This document shows, piece after piece, positions 34,377-45,493 of a DNA stretch of 64,000 nt (position 1 is the first letter of the stretch; the number at the start of each line of letters is the position of its first letter). A program made the position numbers and the translations under genes. Source of the stretch: Knoxdaviesia capensis (Eukaryota > Ascomycota > Sordariomycetes > Microascales > Gondwanamycetaceae); contig LNGK01000007.1 in the NCBI GenBank assembly GCA_001510575.1, positions 2,573,593 through 2,637,592 on the forward strand, read 5' to 3'. The notes under the pieces were generated by a model. It was not told the origin of the DNA. It ran no database searches and saw nothing but the letters and a program-made list of their open reading frames with translations.

Positions 34377-35375
34377 ATGAATGCCCCGGACAGGTGAGTC
34401 TTATTTTTGAAATTCTTCTGTTAATAAACATTTGCGTGTGGTTGGCCTCATAATCATCATTTGCACAAACGGGCAAGCGCGACAGAAGGGAATAATGGCC
34501 AACAGCAAGTGCTTTCTGTTTTATTACACGTCATCCGCTTGTTCATGCCATCAGTTTTGGTTTTGCTCAGACTTCAGCTTTTGTAAATAAACAATATAGC
34601 CGTCTTTATGAAGTCGTGGGCTCTGTTTGTTTCTTCTCTGCACATATAACTCCCATCCCCATCCATATTCTTCTCCTCGTTTGCCGCACGCTGTTCTCTT
34701 CAACATTTTTACCTGGTTCAGCAAGCATAACCTGAGCAGCGATGGAGGGCCTTCTCTATACTGGATCAAAGCGAGACCCGCGTATTCACTATGGTGGCCG
34801 CAACCCACGTCATTCGAACGATGTCTCGGGAGAACTTTCGGCAGTCCACAAACCAGTCAAGGCTCCGCTAACGACGAACGACAGATTTGAGCTGTTTCTC
34901 CTGAAAGATGGCGAAGAGAAATGCGAAGAGAAGCCCGTTGAAGGTTCGTGATTGACATATTCTCACTTCTGGCATGAAATGCTAGCAGTGCTCTAACAAT
35001 AGTTCAGGTTCCGCACACGCCTCCGACTTTGTGATCAAGAAGGAGGACCACACCATTGGAAATCTCCTAGCCGAGCATCTGAAGAAACACAAGCATGTTC
35101 TGGTTGCCGGATACAAGAGTAAGTCTAATATGTCTCATGCTGACGCCTTTATTTGCTAACGGATATGTGGATCTTTCATAGTTGGCCATCCTAATGTTCC
35201 TGAGCTTTTCATCCGCATCCAGACTGATGGAACCATCACGCCCAGAGAGGCTCTCCAGGATGTTTGCAAAAAGCTCCTGAGAGACCTTGAAATCTTCAGT
35301 CAAGAGTTCACACGCGAGTGGGAACTTCGCCGCATGATAGATGCTGGCGAGCAGAACAACGGAGGATTGAATTAA
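34377..35375 (+). CDS. RPB11: RNA polymerase II subunit RPB11
   Basis: Small alpha-like subunit of RNA polymerase II that pairs with RPB3. Reconstructed from four exons: 34377-34393, 34885-34943, 35008-35118, 35182-35375; 126 aa, close to the yeast length. Exon 1 encodes only MNAPD plus two bases of an Arg codon; joined to exon 2 it gives MNAPDRFELFLLKDGEEK, the invariant family start. Exon 3 has FVIKKEDHTIGNLLAEHL and exon 4 IRIQTDGTITPREAL, then the C-terminal helix EFTREWELRRMI. Donors are GTGAGT, GTTCGT, GTAAGT; acceptors ACAG, TCAG, ATAG; a CTAAC branch point is visible in intron 2. Intron 1 is 491 nt, long for a fungus, and contains an in-frame ATG (34742) that reads into exon 2. The gene converges on LSM5. 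Confidence 0.95.
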
Positions 35376-35743
35376 GCCGAGTTATCCGTACTGACGAAGC
35401 AGCCAAGGATCTGCTTGTTGAAGCTTGGAAAATCAGTTGTGCTTTTGGCTCACGATCCCTTTTCCGACGGCTTTGCTAATTGTTTCACGAACGCTCGTTT
35501 AATCAACAGCAAAACACATAATCGAGAAGTGACTTAATGAAGTTCCCTGAATCTTGTAATCTTCTTGGGCGGCCAGACACTGGCAGGTATCGCTTAAGAA
35601 CGAGTCATGAGGAAACCCTCTCCACGAATCCCCCACATTCCAACCAGCAGAGAGTACTGAAAAAGTCAAACCCGGCAATGGCATGTAGCTGGAGAAGTGA
35701 ATTCCGATCAGACTTCACACTTTTGCCCAATACAAGAATGGTT
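35376..35743. other. Convergent spacer between RPB11 and LSM5
   Basis: 368 bp between two 3' ends; no feature other than presumed 3' UTRs. Confidence 0.6.
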
Positions 35744-36307
35744 TTACACTGAAATTGGGCCCTCCCCACCGGGTATCAGCTATATACATGTATGTTAGCA
35801 CTGGCCTCGGACTATGAAGAGTTTAACATCAACCTTACCATGCATATATTATTGCCATTAAGAAGGATCTTCGGCAACTTTGAGTGATTTCCGGAGTAAT
35901 CGCTGGATATTCAGGTTTATTAGTATGATTACCCAAACATCTCGAATCGTTAAGCCATTAAACCCACAATTCTGTCACGTCCTCGAGGACCATATCTGTA
36001 AACTAGTTAGCATAAGGATATATCGTATGGGGTATCGCCGGGTTAATACTCACTGACATAGTCATCAAATCCTAAAAGCACGCCGCTGAACTCTGTAATG
36101 CAACAAGTGGAAAAAAAAAATAGATATCAGCACAGAGTTCGTGACCAGTCTGCGTTTGGTAGGAGTCCCACGAACCTTTGTCTCCCTTCATGATGACCCA
36201 TATTCTGGAGCCAACACATTTGTCAATGAGCTCTATGATTGGTTAGATTCAGAACTTTCCGGTTAGAAACGAAGTTGCATACCTAGGGGCAAAAGTTGAG
36301 AGGACAT
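35744..36307 (-). CDS. LSM5: U6 snRNA-associated Sm-like protein LSm5
   Basis: Subunit of the Lsm2-8 ring that binds the 3' end of U6 snRNA in the nucleus and of the Lsm1-7 ring in mRNA decay. Six exons on the minus strand: 36283-36307, 36176-36232, 36054-36092, 35968-35995, 35839-35902, 35744-35779; 249 nt, 82 aa. All five introns are GT-AG and every phase closes. The product starts MSSQLLPLELIDKCVGS, followed by Sm1 motif residues RIWVIMKGDKEFSGVLLGFD, DYVNMVLEDVTEFDY, then Sm2 KILLNGNNICMLIPGGEGP, which includes the RNA-binding NG/NN loop. These match LSm5 rather than other LSm proteins (VGSRIWVIMK is diagnostic). No exon exceeds 64 nt, so no ORF scan sees it. The promoter is the 273 bp separating it from the GH7 3' end. 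Confidence 0.95.
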
Positions 36308-36580
36308 GGTATAAAATCAAGTGCGGACAACCTGTTCAGTTGCTTGATTGTATGGTGTGCTGCCGTAAGAAACAGGGTCAAGTTTCGGATAAAAATTGGT
36401 GAAGATGTTGGTGGATTGAAGAGTGGAAAGCGGAGCACGTCTTGTGATGAATCAGCCTTGAACCCTTCTTAACCCTGAATAACAGGGGTTAAACCCTAGC
36501 TGACTTCACAAATACAAAACACAAGCATTCATCAACTCTAATATCTCATTTTCTTTTCTTCCTTCTCTAGATGATTTTGC

Positions 36581-38026
36581 TCACAGGATGTACCAGATAC
36601 CACCCATATACATAGCAAATAATGCCCACCACGGAAGCACTCCCATATGGCCAGAGCCCGAATTATCGACAGTTGCAATTCTGAGTCCAGGAATATTGGC
36701 GCTTCCATTTCCATTCCCCTGGGCTCCGAAGGTGGTACCGATATCACCCCATCGAATATTGGAGAATGTTACCGCGACATCTGGCGTTTCTCTGACGATT
36801 TGACTTGGATCTCCGTCGCTGTCTCTGCAAGGGCCAGCCTCGCCTCCATCCAGCCAACTCATGAAATCCCCATCTGAGTTCCAGATGCTAAAAATCAACA
36901 CCATTCCCCGCTGGAGTGATTCACCCATTCCCCGGAGACCTCCGAGGCGCAGGAAATGCTCTGAATTTTGGGTTTCGCAGAGTTCCTGGGTTATCACTCC
37001 TGGCTGTGTTGCAGCTTCCGAGCTTGGTGCATTCTCAATCATTTTGCCATCCTGGACATACAGGCGCCGGATCTCAGATAGAGTACCGGCTCCAGTTCCA
37101 TCGCTGCTGATGAATTGTGTCACCACTGTGAAGGGCCGAGATGTGTCAACGGTGAAGCCGGGACCATAGTAGTTTTCAAATCCGGAGCGATATGGGTTCA
37201 GTCCGCAGCCATCTTTATCGCACACACCCTCTCGGGTGCATTCGTCACCAGTGCAAAGAAATGATCCAACACCGCTGCAGGTATGTGGTGTATATACCGT
37301 AGCTCGAGAGTTCGCCTCCCAGATGTCCATTTCATTACAGCATGCGCCTGACCCGTTCATGTTTGGCTGGAAAGAAATTGTGAGTATGTGCGCATGCAAA
37401 GACGCCATGAAGTCACTTACCAATCCATTAATCCAGGGAACGTCGAAGCATTGAGCATCGCAGTAACCTGTTCCGTATTCAGCACCTGCTGGGTTTGAAC
37501 TGCTTCGTGATCCCGAAGAGTCCATCTCAGATAGATATAGCGCTCCATTCATTCCACATCCAAGCTGGGAAAGATCAACATCGTAAGATATCTCTTGATT
37601 GACGAGCTTCATCATTTCATAATTCTTCTCGTCTTCAGCCAATAGATAAACCCTGGGGCTGACCCTCTGGAACTCTGTGCCGTTAAACAAGTATTGCCGT
37701 AGGGTTAATGCCGACCCCTTGGTCAGAACCCCGATGCTGCCATACTCGATTCCTTCCAGCGCGCAATTCATTGCGCATGTCTCCGCGTCCGGGCAAAGCT
37801 GCTCATTGAATGGCCTTTCGGCACAGTTGATCGATGGGTCATTGATGGCGTGAAATGGGCGGGACAGAGCATCCGTGACCAATCTTGTCTGCCTCTCACT
37901 GCACCCACCGTCTTTCGTGCAGTGATATGTGACAAGTTTTGGGTGGACTTCTGGTATTCCGGTCCCGATCTGCTGAGCGCTGCAGATAACTGCATACAAC
38001 AAGATCAACTTCGAGGAAAAGGACAT
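36581..38026 (-). CDS. GH7 cellulase, endoglucanase type, with probable GPI anchor
   Basis: Secreted endo-beta-1,4-glucanase of glycoside hydrolase family 7. Exon 1 is 37421-38026 and exon 2 36581-37366; the 54-nt intron (GTAAGT...TTCCAG) is in frame and stop-free, so an unspliced reading wrongly adds 18 residues. Spliced length is 463 aa. Signal peptide at about 1-17 (SSKLILLYAVICSA). The catalytic motif ENEMDIWE-type reads NEMDIWEANS with Glu214, Asp216 and Glu219 (nucleophile, helper, acid/base), preceded by GACC. Many paired Cys and the blocks YGTGYCDAQC, CSGVGSFLC, CDKDGCGLNPYR fit GH7. There is no cellulose-binding module; instead the C-terminus is GNGNGSANIPG...NSGSG and then a hydrophobic tail (VLPWWALFAMYMGGIWYIL), which looks like a GPI-attachment signal. 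Wall-anchored GH7 is uncommon. Endoglucanase versus cellobiohydrolase cannot be fixed without a structural alignment. Confidence 0.9.
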   Translation of the reverse strand: MSFSSKLILLYAVICSAQQIGTGIPEVHPKLVTYHCTKDGGCSERQTRLVTDALSRPFHAINDPSINCAERPFNEQLCPDAETCAMNCALEGIEYGSIGVLTKGSALTLRQYLFNGTEFQRVSPRVYLLAEDEKNYEMMKLVNQEISYDVDLSQLGCGMNGALYLSEMDSSGSRSSSNPAGAEYGTGYCDAQCFDVPWINGLVSDFMASLHAHILTISFQPNMNGSGACCNEMDIWEANSRATVYTPHTCSGVGSFLCTGDECTREGVCDKDGCGLNPYRSGFENYYGPGFTVDTSRPFTVVTQFISSDGTGAGTLSEIRRLYVQDGKMIENAPSSEAATQPGVITQELCETQNSEHFLRLGGLRGMGESLQRGMVLIFSIWNSDGDFMSWLDGGEAGPCRDSDGDPSQIVRETPDVAVTFSNIRWGDIGTTFGAQGNGNGSANIPGLRIATVDNSGSGHMGVLPWWALFAMYMGGIWYIL

Positions 38027-39734
38027 TGTGAAGATAATTGAGATATGAGAGGTTTGAATTTAAGACGCAACTGATTATGTCTCGCATGTTTCGTCCCAAA
38101 GGTGTTAGTTATCCTATATATACCATCACTGCTTGTCTCTCGGAAAAATTCCAACCATGATCGGCATACCCGTCTAAAACTCTGCGACACTTCTAGAGGT
38201 CATCAGGTAACCGGAACAATTCGAAATGCGGCAAGGCTTGCTTGAAACAACGGGATTTTCCGATCTCGATATCTGTCGTCCTGGGTGTTCTGCAGTGTGG
38301 AATATGCTTATTGGCTAAAGGTCTCTGTTCCATGATAAATATCCATGGCGAGCCCATGGCGCATCCGTTGGGGAAGTAGTGGAGATTCTGGCCGGGGATA
38401 TACGATAACCATTGATTTTGGAAACAGCTTCATAGTTTGCCGTGTGCATTCATGCATGCCATGTGGACTCTAAGCTTCTACGATGCAATGAGCGATGTCT
38501 GAACAGCCTGGCTCCGGTTTGATCTAGAAATTTGATTCTGTGGTCTTCCATGACGTGGAGTTTGCTGGATAGGCTCTCTCCAACACGTACCAACAACACC
38601 TGCTGCAAACATAATGTAACAGATGCCCCTCCCGTTCGTCCCCAACTTCTATAAGAGTACCTCCGAACTATTTAATATGAAAGTCCCTCTGCACATAATG
38701 AGACTTGTCTTCGTTGTCGCGATAAACGCGCCTGCCCTGGGCAGATAGTCGGTTAAGGTGCAGATCGGCGCACAAGAAAGCCGAGATACAGTACTGGGGG
38801 CTTGTAAGCTCATCATTATACGGCGCGGGAGGCGTGCTGGGTAGCTTGATATACTACGTCCGCACTTTGCGTTGTTCGAATTTATAATACGGACAGCAAT
38901 CCTGCTGGAAATCATATGGGGAGGGCGCCCAACCCAGTGATATTATTAGTGGGGGGACTGTGATGTCGGAACCCCAAGTGCGACATCAATGACTACTTCA
39001 TTTTCAAACGGTTCGGAGTTTGGACGGACGGACGCATACATCTTTTATAGTATGAGATGAAACGAATCGAACAAAACGTCAATGAAGCATAAACGTTGGA
39101 ACAAGAGGGACATGCCTCATGCAGGCTGCAGATGGTTCAAGACGTGCGGCTTGGGTGATCTGCATGGGCCACTATGTCACTGGCTCACTGCTATCTTAAA
39201 GACATGGTGGTATCAATCGTTTAAAACCGCACCACCTCCGCGGTCTCGTTGGCTATGTCGCTGGGAAACTTGTCCTGACTCGTACTTACCTATAGTAGTA
39301 TGTTGCGCCACTTAGGGTTAGAGCAGATCCAGATCCTGTGTCAAACAGCCAGAAGCAGATCAAGAGAATTCCAACCCCCGACACGCAGGAAGGCCATCAT
39401 ATCAGGCTTGGAAAAAAAAATACCAAATCAGGAAATAATGTCTTAGGGTTATGAAATCCGGTTGTCAAGTTGGGATCCTTGCTGGGTCAAGAACAAATCC
39501 CGTAAGGACTGTAAGAATCAGTGGAGAGGAGAGTATGAGTCGTCAAAAGTGGGGTGTGTTCAAGTTTCAAATTCTGACTACGTGAACATTATACTAGATC
39601 TTTTTTCTCCCCGCATGATAGCATGGTTTCCGGTCCTTTCCTCTCTTCATTTATATTTCCCCATATCCTACTCTCTCCCCGTTTCCCTTCCCCTTTCGTT
39701 CAATTATATCACACACCGGATAATTTATACCGGA
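38027..39734. other. Divergent intergenic region, no gene seen
   Basis: 1.7 kb between the divergent GH7 and NAD synthetase genes. Only short frames without coding character. The right part (39590-39730) is pyrimidine-rich and is probably the NAD synthetase promoter and leader. A TTAGGGTTAG telobox-like motif occurs at about 39313. Confidence 0.55.
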
Positions 39735-42142
39735 ATGGCTCTTGTTACAGTTGCGGCGGCTACGCTTCCAAGCGTGCCGCTTGACTTCCTCGGCAATCGC
39801 GACCGTATCTTGGAATCTATCCGCCTTGCAAAAGCACAGGGTGCAACACTTCGTACTGGTCCGGAACTGGAGATTCCTGGTTATGGATGCCTCGACCACC
39901 ATCTTGAAGGGGACACCTTTCTTCATTCAATCGAAGTTCTAGCTGATATCATATCGGACAAAGTTTGCGAGGGAATGCTTATCGATGTTGGAGGTATGTA
40001 TCTGAACAAAATTCACCTCCATCGGCGGCTTCTAACAGTGTGACAGTCGGGATTCGCCATCGAAATGTTCGCTACAACGCCAGAGTATTTTGTTCATACA
40101 AGAAAATATACTGCATTCGACCTAAAATGGTTCTTGCAAACGATGGCTTGTATCGAGAAGCTCGGCATTTTACGGCATGGTCGAAGCCACGCGAGGTTGA
40201 AACCTATTATCTTGAGGCTGTTCTTCAAGAAGTTACCGGACAGAAAACTGTCTTGATTGGAGACATGATTCTATCTACACCAGATACGGCTGTTTCCTGC
40301 GAATCTTGCGAAGAGTTATTTGTCCCACTCAATCCGTCTATTTTCAGCGGTCTCAACGGGGTATGTCTAATTGGTGTGATGACGTACTACATAATGCATA
40401 CATACTGACATGCTGTATATTCAGGCTGAAATCATTCTGAACTCAAGCGGTTCCCATGCAGAGTTGCGAAAGCTCGAAACGCGACTTGATCTGATCGCAA
40501 ACTCCACGCGAAAGCTTGGAGGGATCTACGTTTATGCCAATGTCACTGGTGTGGATGGCGAGGCACGCATGCTGCATGACGGGAGTAGTATGGTTGTTCA
40601 AAATGGAGAGGTTCTTGCCCAAGGACGTCAATTCTCACTTGCTCCGGTCGAAGTCACCGTCGCCACCGTTGATATTGAAAAAGTGCGCAGCTATCGTAGC
40701 GGCATCAGCCGCAACGTTCAAGCCGCTCGCCAGCCAGACTTCCCGCGAGTGGAATGCGAGCTCGTCCTGTCTCGTCCCACACAGGATATTTGGCTGTCCA
40801 ATACACCCGAAATATCGCGACCAATGAAACTCAAGGTTCTGGACCCAATGGAAGAGATCCACGCCGCGACTTCTGTCTACCTTTGGCAGTACTTGACACG
40901 AACAAACATGGCTGGATTCTTCTTACCGCTATCGGGGGGTCTTGATAGCTCTACGGTGACCGTTTTTGTGTATGGAATGGCCAAATTTGTTCTCAAGAGT
41001 ATTGCCTTCGGCGAGGAGTCCACGCTGAAGGATTTGCGACGGGTTACTGGAGAACCGGATTTTACTCCCAAAGAGCCTCAGGATATTGTGTCGCGACTCC
41101 TGCATACTTGTTACATGGGGACTGTGAATTCTTCTTCCGAAACCGAGGGCCGTGCCCAGCGATTGGCCCAGACTGTTGGGTCCTATCATTCCAACATCAC
41201 CATCGACGAGACGGTCACTGCCCACGAGGAAATGGTTTTCAAAGCCTTGAATTTTAAGCCTAAATTTGAGGTTGAAGGAGGGTCGAGAGCGGAGAATATT
41301 GCCAAGCAGAATATCCAGGCCCGAAACCGCATGGTTATCGCGTACTCTCTGGCTCAGCTATCTACCACAGCTCGAAATCTCCCCCGAGCCGGAACCTCCC
41401 TTCTAGTTCTGGGATCTGGAAATGTTGACGAGGTATGTCTTTTCAAGCCGCATTATTGGCCAGCTACTAACAGTTTCTAGAACCTACGGGGATATTTCAC
41501 CAAATATGTAAGTTCCTCCCCGGCCTAAGAGGAGAGCGTGTCTAGGACAGAACTAACTGTTACTAGGACGCAAGTTCGGCGGATATTGCACCACTGGGCA
41601 GCATATCCAAAAACGACGCCAAAGACTTCCAGCGCTGGGCATGCAAAGAATGGAATCTCCCGATCCTTACTGAGTTTCTCGAGGCTACACCGACGGCAGA
41701 ACTTCTCCCGCTGTCTGCTGGAGTGCAAGACGATGAATCAGACAATGAGATGGGCATGACATACGCGGAACTCTCTGTTTTTGGGGTAAGTCTCTACCAA
41801 TCTAATTGATGTTCTTTTACTAACGCCTTTTAGATTATGAGAAAGGTTGACAAGCTTGGGCCCTGGTCGGCATATCTCCGCCTCCTTAGCGAGTGGAGAG
41901 ACCGTCCTGGGTATGGTCCAAGAGAGATTGCACAAAAGGTTTTCAAATTCTATAGCTCATATGCCATTAACCGGCATAAGGCTTGTATCGCCACGCCCAG
42001 TATCCACCTGTCGCCGTATGACCCAGATGACAACAGATTTGATCTGCGTCCGTTTCTCTATGTTGTGAACTGGCCGTGGCAATTTAATAAGATCAGAGAG
42101 CATGTCGAACAGCTGGAAGAGAAGTTGAAAAGAATTAGCTAG
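39735..42142 (+). CDS. QNS1: Glutamine-dependent NAD(+) synthetase
   Basis: Last step of NAD+ synthesis: amidates deamido-NAD+ with ATP, taking ammonia from glutamine. Six exons: 39735-39993, 40047-40360, 40425-41432, 41481-41507, 41567-41785, 41834-42142; 711 aa, close to yeast Qns1 (714). Domain 1 is a nitrilase-type glutaminase with its triad visible: Glu44 in GPELEIPGYGC, Lys113 in RPKMVLANDGLYRE and Cys174 in CEELFVPLNP. Domain 2 is the NAD synthetase with the pyrophosphatase loop LPLSGGLDSSTV near residue 362, GSGNVDENLRGYFTKYDASS spanning two splice junctions, and SKNDAKDFQRW. Exon 4 is only 27 nt (NLRGYFTKY). Introns are 49-64 nt with CTAAC-type branch points. Third positions are neutral. 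It converges on the OPT transporter with 207 bp between stops. Confidence 0.96.
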
Positions 42143-42349
42143 ACGCCGAGATAGACCCTGCTTGAACAGTTGCAAGTCGTTTGAATAGTCCATAAATTAA
42201 TAGAGTTGATAACGGTTCGCTTTGTGGATGCTAAACCAACCTCAGTGAACCACCGGAAACAAGGTCCCCTTGCCTTGATATTTCAGCCGTGCGATAGAAA
42301 CACCTTTGTCTTGACAGCGACTTCAAATATGCTACAGGCGGACAATAGC

Positions 42350-45088
42350 CTAGTTGTATTGGCGAATATGCTGGCCCCCCGAAAGACTCAGATGGGGGCA
42401 ACCATGCCAATCGCAGGTATTCTATGAAGTATTAGGGCTGGAGGAACTGACGGGCATGTTGTGAAGACGTACCTGGTAAACCGTAGTCCCCCACCAACGG
42501 AATTTCGCAGATGCATTAGTGTAATACAACGCAAAAAATATCAGAACTCCACAGATAGCCACGGCACAGTCCAGGGCGGAGCTCAGAATAAAGTTGTACT
42601 TCATCCACCACGATGTTGCTCGCCGTTTGACCCATATGCCAAAGATAAGTCCAACAACGACCCAGCTGCCATAGTTGGTCCCAGATGCAGGGGGTATATA
42701 GTTTAAACCCCCGAAGAACAGTGGCGCATTGAAATCCTTCAACCAGCCCCATCGTGGGGATGCCCATCGATGTATTGCCCATATAATTATGGGAAATATG
42801 GCACCGAGCAGGAAGAACCACAGCAATGGTCGGTAAACAGAATCTCCAGAAAAGAAAAGCCGCGGCCCGACGGCACCCCATATGACACTAGTGTTGAAGT
42901 GAGTTCTTGAAAATGGGCAGGTGAAACCGTTGACGGCGTTCGAGGTGCATATTTTGCTGATATTTGTCAATGCCCATTCGACGACACACACCTGACTGAC
43001 TCCTCCGAGTAAAAGTCCTGCCATCTGGACAATGAACAGACTTCGGGGCGGTATCTGAATAAGACGTTAGAGTGACACTTGACATTAGGGCGAAAGGAGG
43101 AGGAAGAGAGGGAGGAATTTCATACATCACAGTATATACCAAGTTTGAGATCTTGCGCGAATTGGAGGCCTTTTATGCCAGAAATGTATCCAAAGTTAAA
43201 GAACCAGATGTTGGCCAGTATCTTCCCTTCAAATACATATCCAGATATTATCCGGCAGAAAATATCGATTTGGATCTTCAGGTTGGACGTTGCATATACT
43301 AGAGCGAGCTGTTGTATCACGAGTGTTAGCGCAAATTTAGAAACATTGAAGATTGCGGAATCATACTGGTGCAAAGAAGACGGTTGATACTAGAAGAGCA
43401 AACAACACTCCGTACCACCTCAGTTCAACAGGATAGTATTCACAGGCAAACACAGCAAGGGCGATTGAGCAAGTGCCAGTTATCGCGTACCATATTAGAG
43501 GTACAGGGGGATAGAACGGTTGCAGATGTGCTTCACTTGAGGCATTTCTTTTCCATATATGCGAGAAGCTGAACTGCTTCAAAATGTCTAAAATTGAATC
43601 GCGCTTTTCGAGGAGTATCCACGTGAATAAGGACGATATGGTGGCAAACGACAGACCAAAGGTGTTTAGAGCATATGTGACGGGTAGGTATATCTAGAGA
43701 TTATTGAATTAGTGTATGTGATGAATGTAGGGTTTTAAGACAAATGCATTACCTCGGAATATTGCTCAAATTTAGTTCTATTGAACGACAAATGACCGTT
43801 ATGACGATCAAGGATCTTAGTGACATTGTACACTCGTGCAGTGTTGTCGTAGATATTGTTACTTTGAATAGGAAGATATGCGCTGAACCATGTATTGGTG
43901 TAGTAGACAGCGGGCGTAACAATATATATCCAGAGAACAAGGGATGCCAGGATATTGATGATGGCCCAGCTGGGTACTGTTAGAGGCGATCCTATATATG
44001 CGATTTGACTCCCTAGTAAAAAGTGTTAGTCGAAGATATTGAAACATGATACAGTGGTGTACGCACAATCGAAAGTGAGTGGCAGGAGTCCAATTCCGCT
44101 TTCATTCCAAAGATTTGGTTTATCACATTGTTGGTCGGAGATATCCAACAAATGAAAGTGAAATAGCTCAAGGCAGGAAAGAGAAAATCTGGTAACCAAT
44201 ACCACAAAAAGGCAGACAAAAATGCGATAAGAAAGAAGCTGTATCGGGACAGCCCCCAGGTTCCGTGACTAGAATAAGCATTAGTATTGGGGCGTAAGAA
44301 GAGGGATACGGAACATGTCTCACTCGACTGGAGAGGATTCGACTTTTGGGCTATGTAGTGCGTGATTCAAAGCAGTATTGCTCAGCACCCCTGGCCAGAG
44401 CAAGTTGGCAGGGTCAACAACTAAAGAACGAAATACCCCGGCCAGTGTGAGGCCGAACAAAAGCGTAAAAATCGTGACGCAGAGTTCGAAACCAAAGCCT
44501 GCTTGCAAGCCGAAGAAGAATCGTTGCTCGGTGAGAACATCAGCGCCAAGTCGTGCAAAGTAGCTGAGATTGGCCATGATGTAGATTAACATGTTTTCCT
44601 ATTCTTGTTAGCTCTGTAGAAAGCATAAGAGGAGCGTTAACCTGTAAATGAATGCGAAGAGTACCTTTTGGCTGAACCGCCCTGGATTAAGACTTAGCCG
44701 AGTTCCCCAGAGAGTGACGCCCCAGTCCGGCAAAGCATATTCCCACGCTTTTCCAATTGGAAACGCAAGGAATTGGACAGCGGACTGAGACAGCGTTATT
44801 GAAGGAAACCGAAAGCTATACAGCGTATTGAGGCCGCTCCCAAGAAGACAAAAAAAGGACCCAATCATCCACATACGAATAGTAAGGCAAGGAGAATCAG
44901 GATTGGCGCTCTGGAGCCCAACTCCAGCCGAAATCAGTATCTCGTTTGTCGAGTCGTGCCCTGTGTATGCTTTCGGTCAGCTTTTGTGCGGTAGAGTTGT
45001 ATCGGGGTAACCTACCACTCGATGAATTGGGGCCTGGAACCGAGTTCACCATTCCACCCACTTCGTCTGATGCTTTCTTTTCGTCCAT
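42350..45088 (-). pseudogene. OPT-family oligopeptide transporter with one-base frameshift
   Basis: Proton-coupled oligopeptide transporter of the plasma membrane (OPT family). Nine exons: 45016-45088, 44665-44960, 44324-44598, 44067-44268, 43753-44012, 43367-43693, 43126-43308, 42473-43054, 42350-42421. All splice sites are GT-AG. Family signatures are present: LNPGRFSQKENMLI (NPG motif), SRYSFFLIAFLSAFLWYW, WISPTNNVINQ, TFDWSQIAYIGSPL, and DIPPRSLFIVQMAGLLLGG (KIPPR-type motif), with many hydrophobic helices; the tail NTCDWHGCPHLSLS matches the NTADxxGTPLxSL end of the family. Exons sum to 2270 nt, one short of a multiple of three. The break is in exon 4 near 44098-44110: before it the frame reads ISPTNNVINQIFGMK, after it the family sequence GIGLLPLTFD continues in the next frame. 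No intron can repair it. Either a recent inactivating one-base deletion or a sequencing error; apart from this the gene (about 756 aa) is intact. Confidence 0.85.
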
Positions 45089-45493
45089 GTTGGCTGTCTC
45101 CCTCCAAAAAGTCGCGATGTGCGGAGAGAAAAGAAACCAGGAGGGAATTCGAAATTTTTTTTGGAGCATCCGATGTAAAGAGGTGCAGATGTACTATGAA
45201 CTAGTTTTCTTTTCTGTGTGCCCAACTTTTACCAAGCTCATGAACTTTTGTGTCAGGGGCGAGATCTTATCAATCTCCTTTTTCTGTGATCGGAATTTTG
45301 GCACATCACGTACTGACGTCAGGCCCCGCCAGAACCGTATTAGAGAGGATAGGGAGTAAGATTATTCCCGGCCTGGAACAGCGGAGAGGATCAAAGCAAG
45401 AAACATTTGCACAATTTAATTCAGCAGGTTCGCTTGACACTTGGGGAAAAAGATTGTATTCGGCTTGGACTTGTGCGCAGCAGAGCAGGTCTT
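45089..45493. other. Promoter of the OPT gene / 3' flank of carbonic anhydrase
   Basis: 405 bp between two minus-strand genes; no separate feature seen. Confidence 0.6.

Noticed and set aside
34742..34951. Independent small gene beginning at 34742
   Set aside because: Its second half is exon 2 of RPB11; joining exon 1 at 34377-34393 gives the invariant MNAPDRFELF start, so it is at best an alternative first exon.
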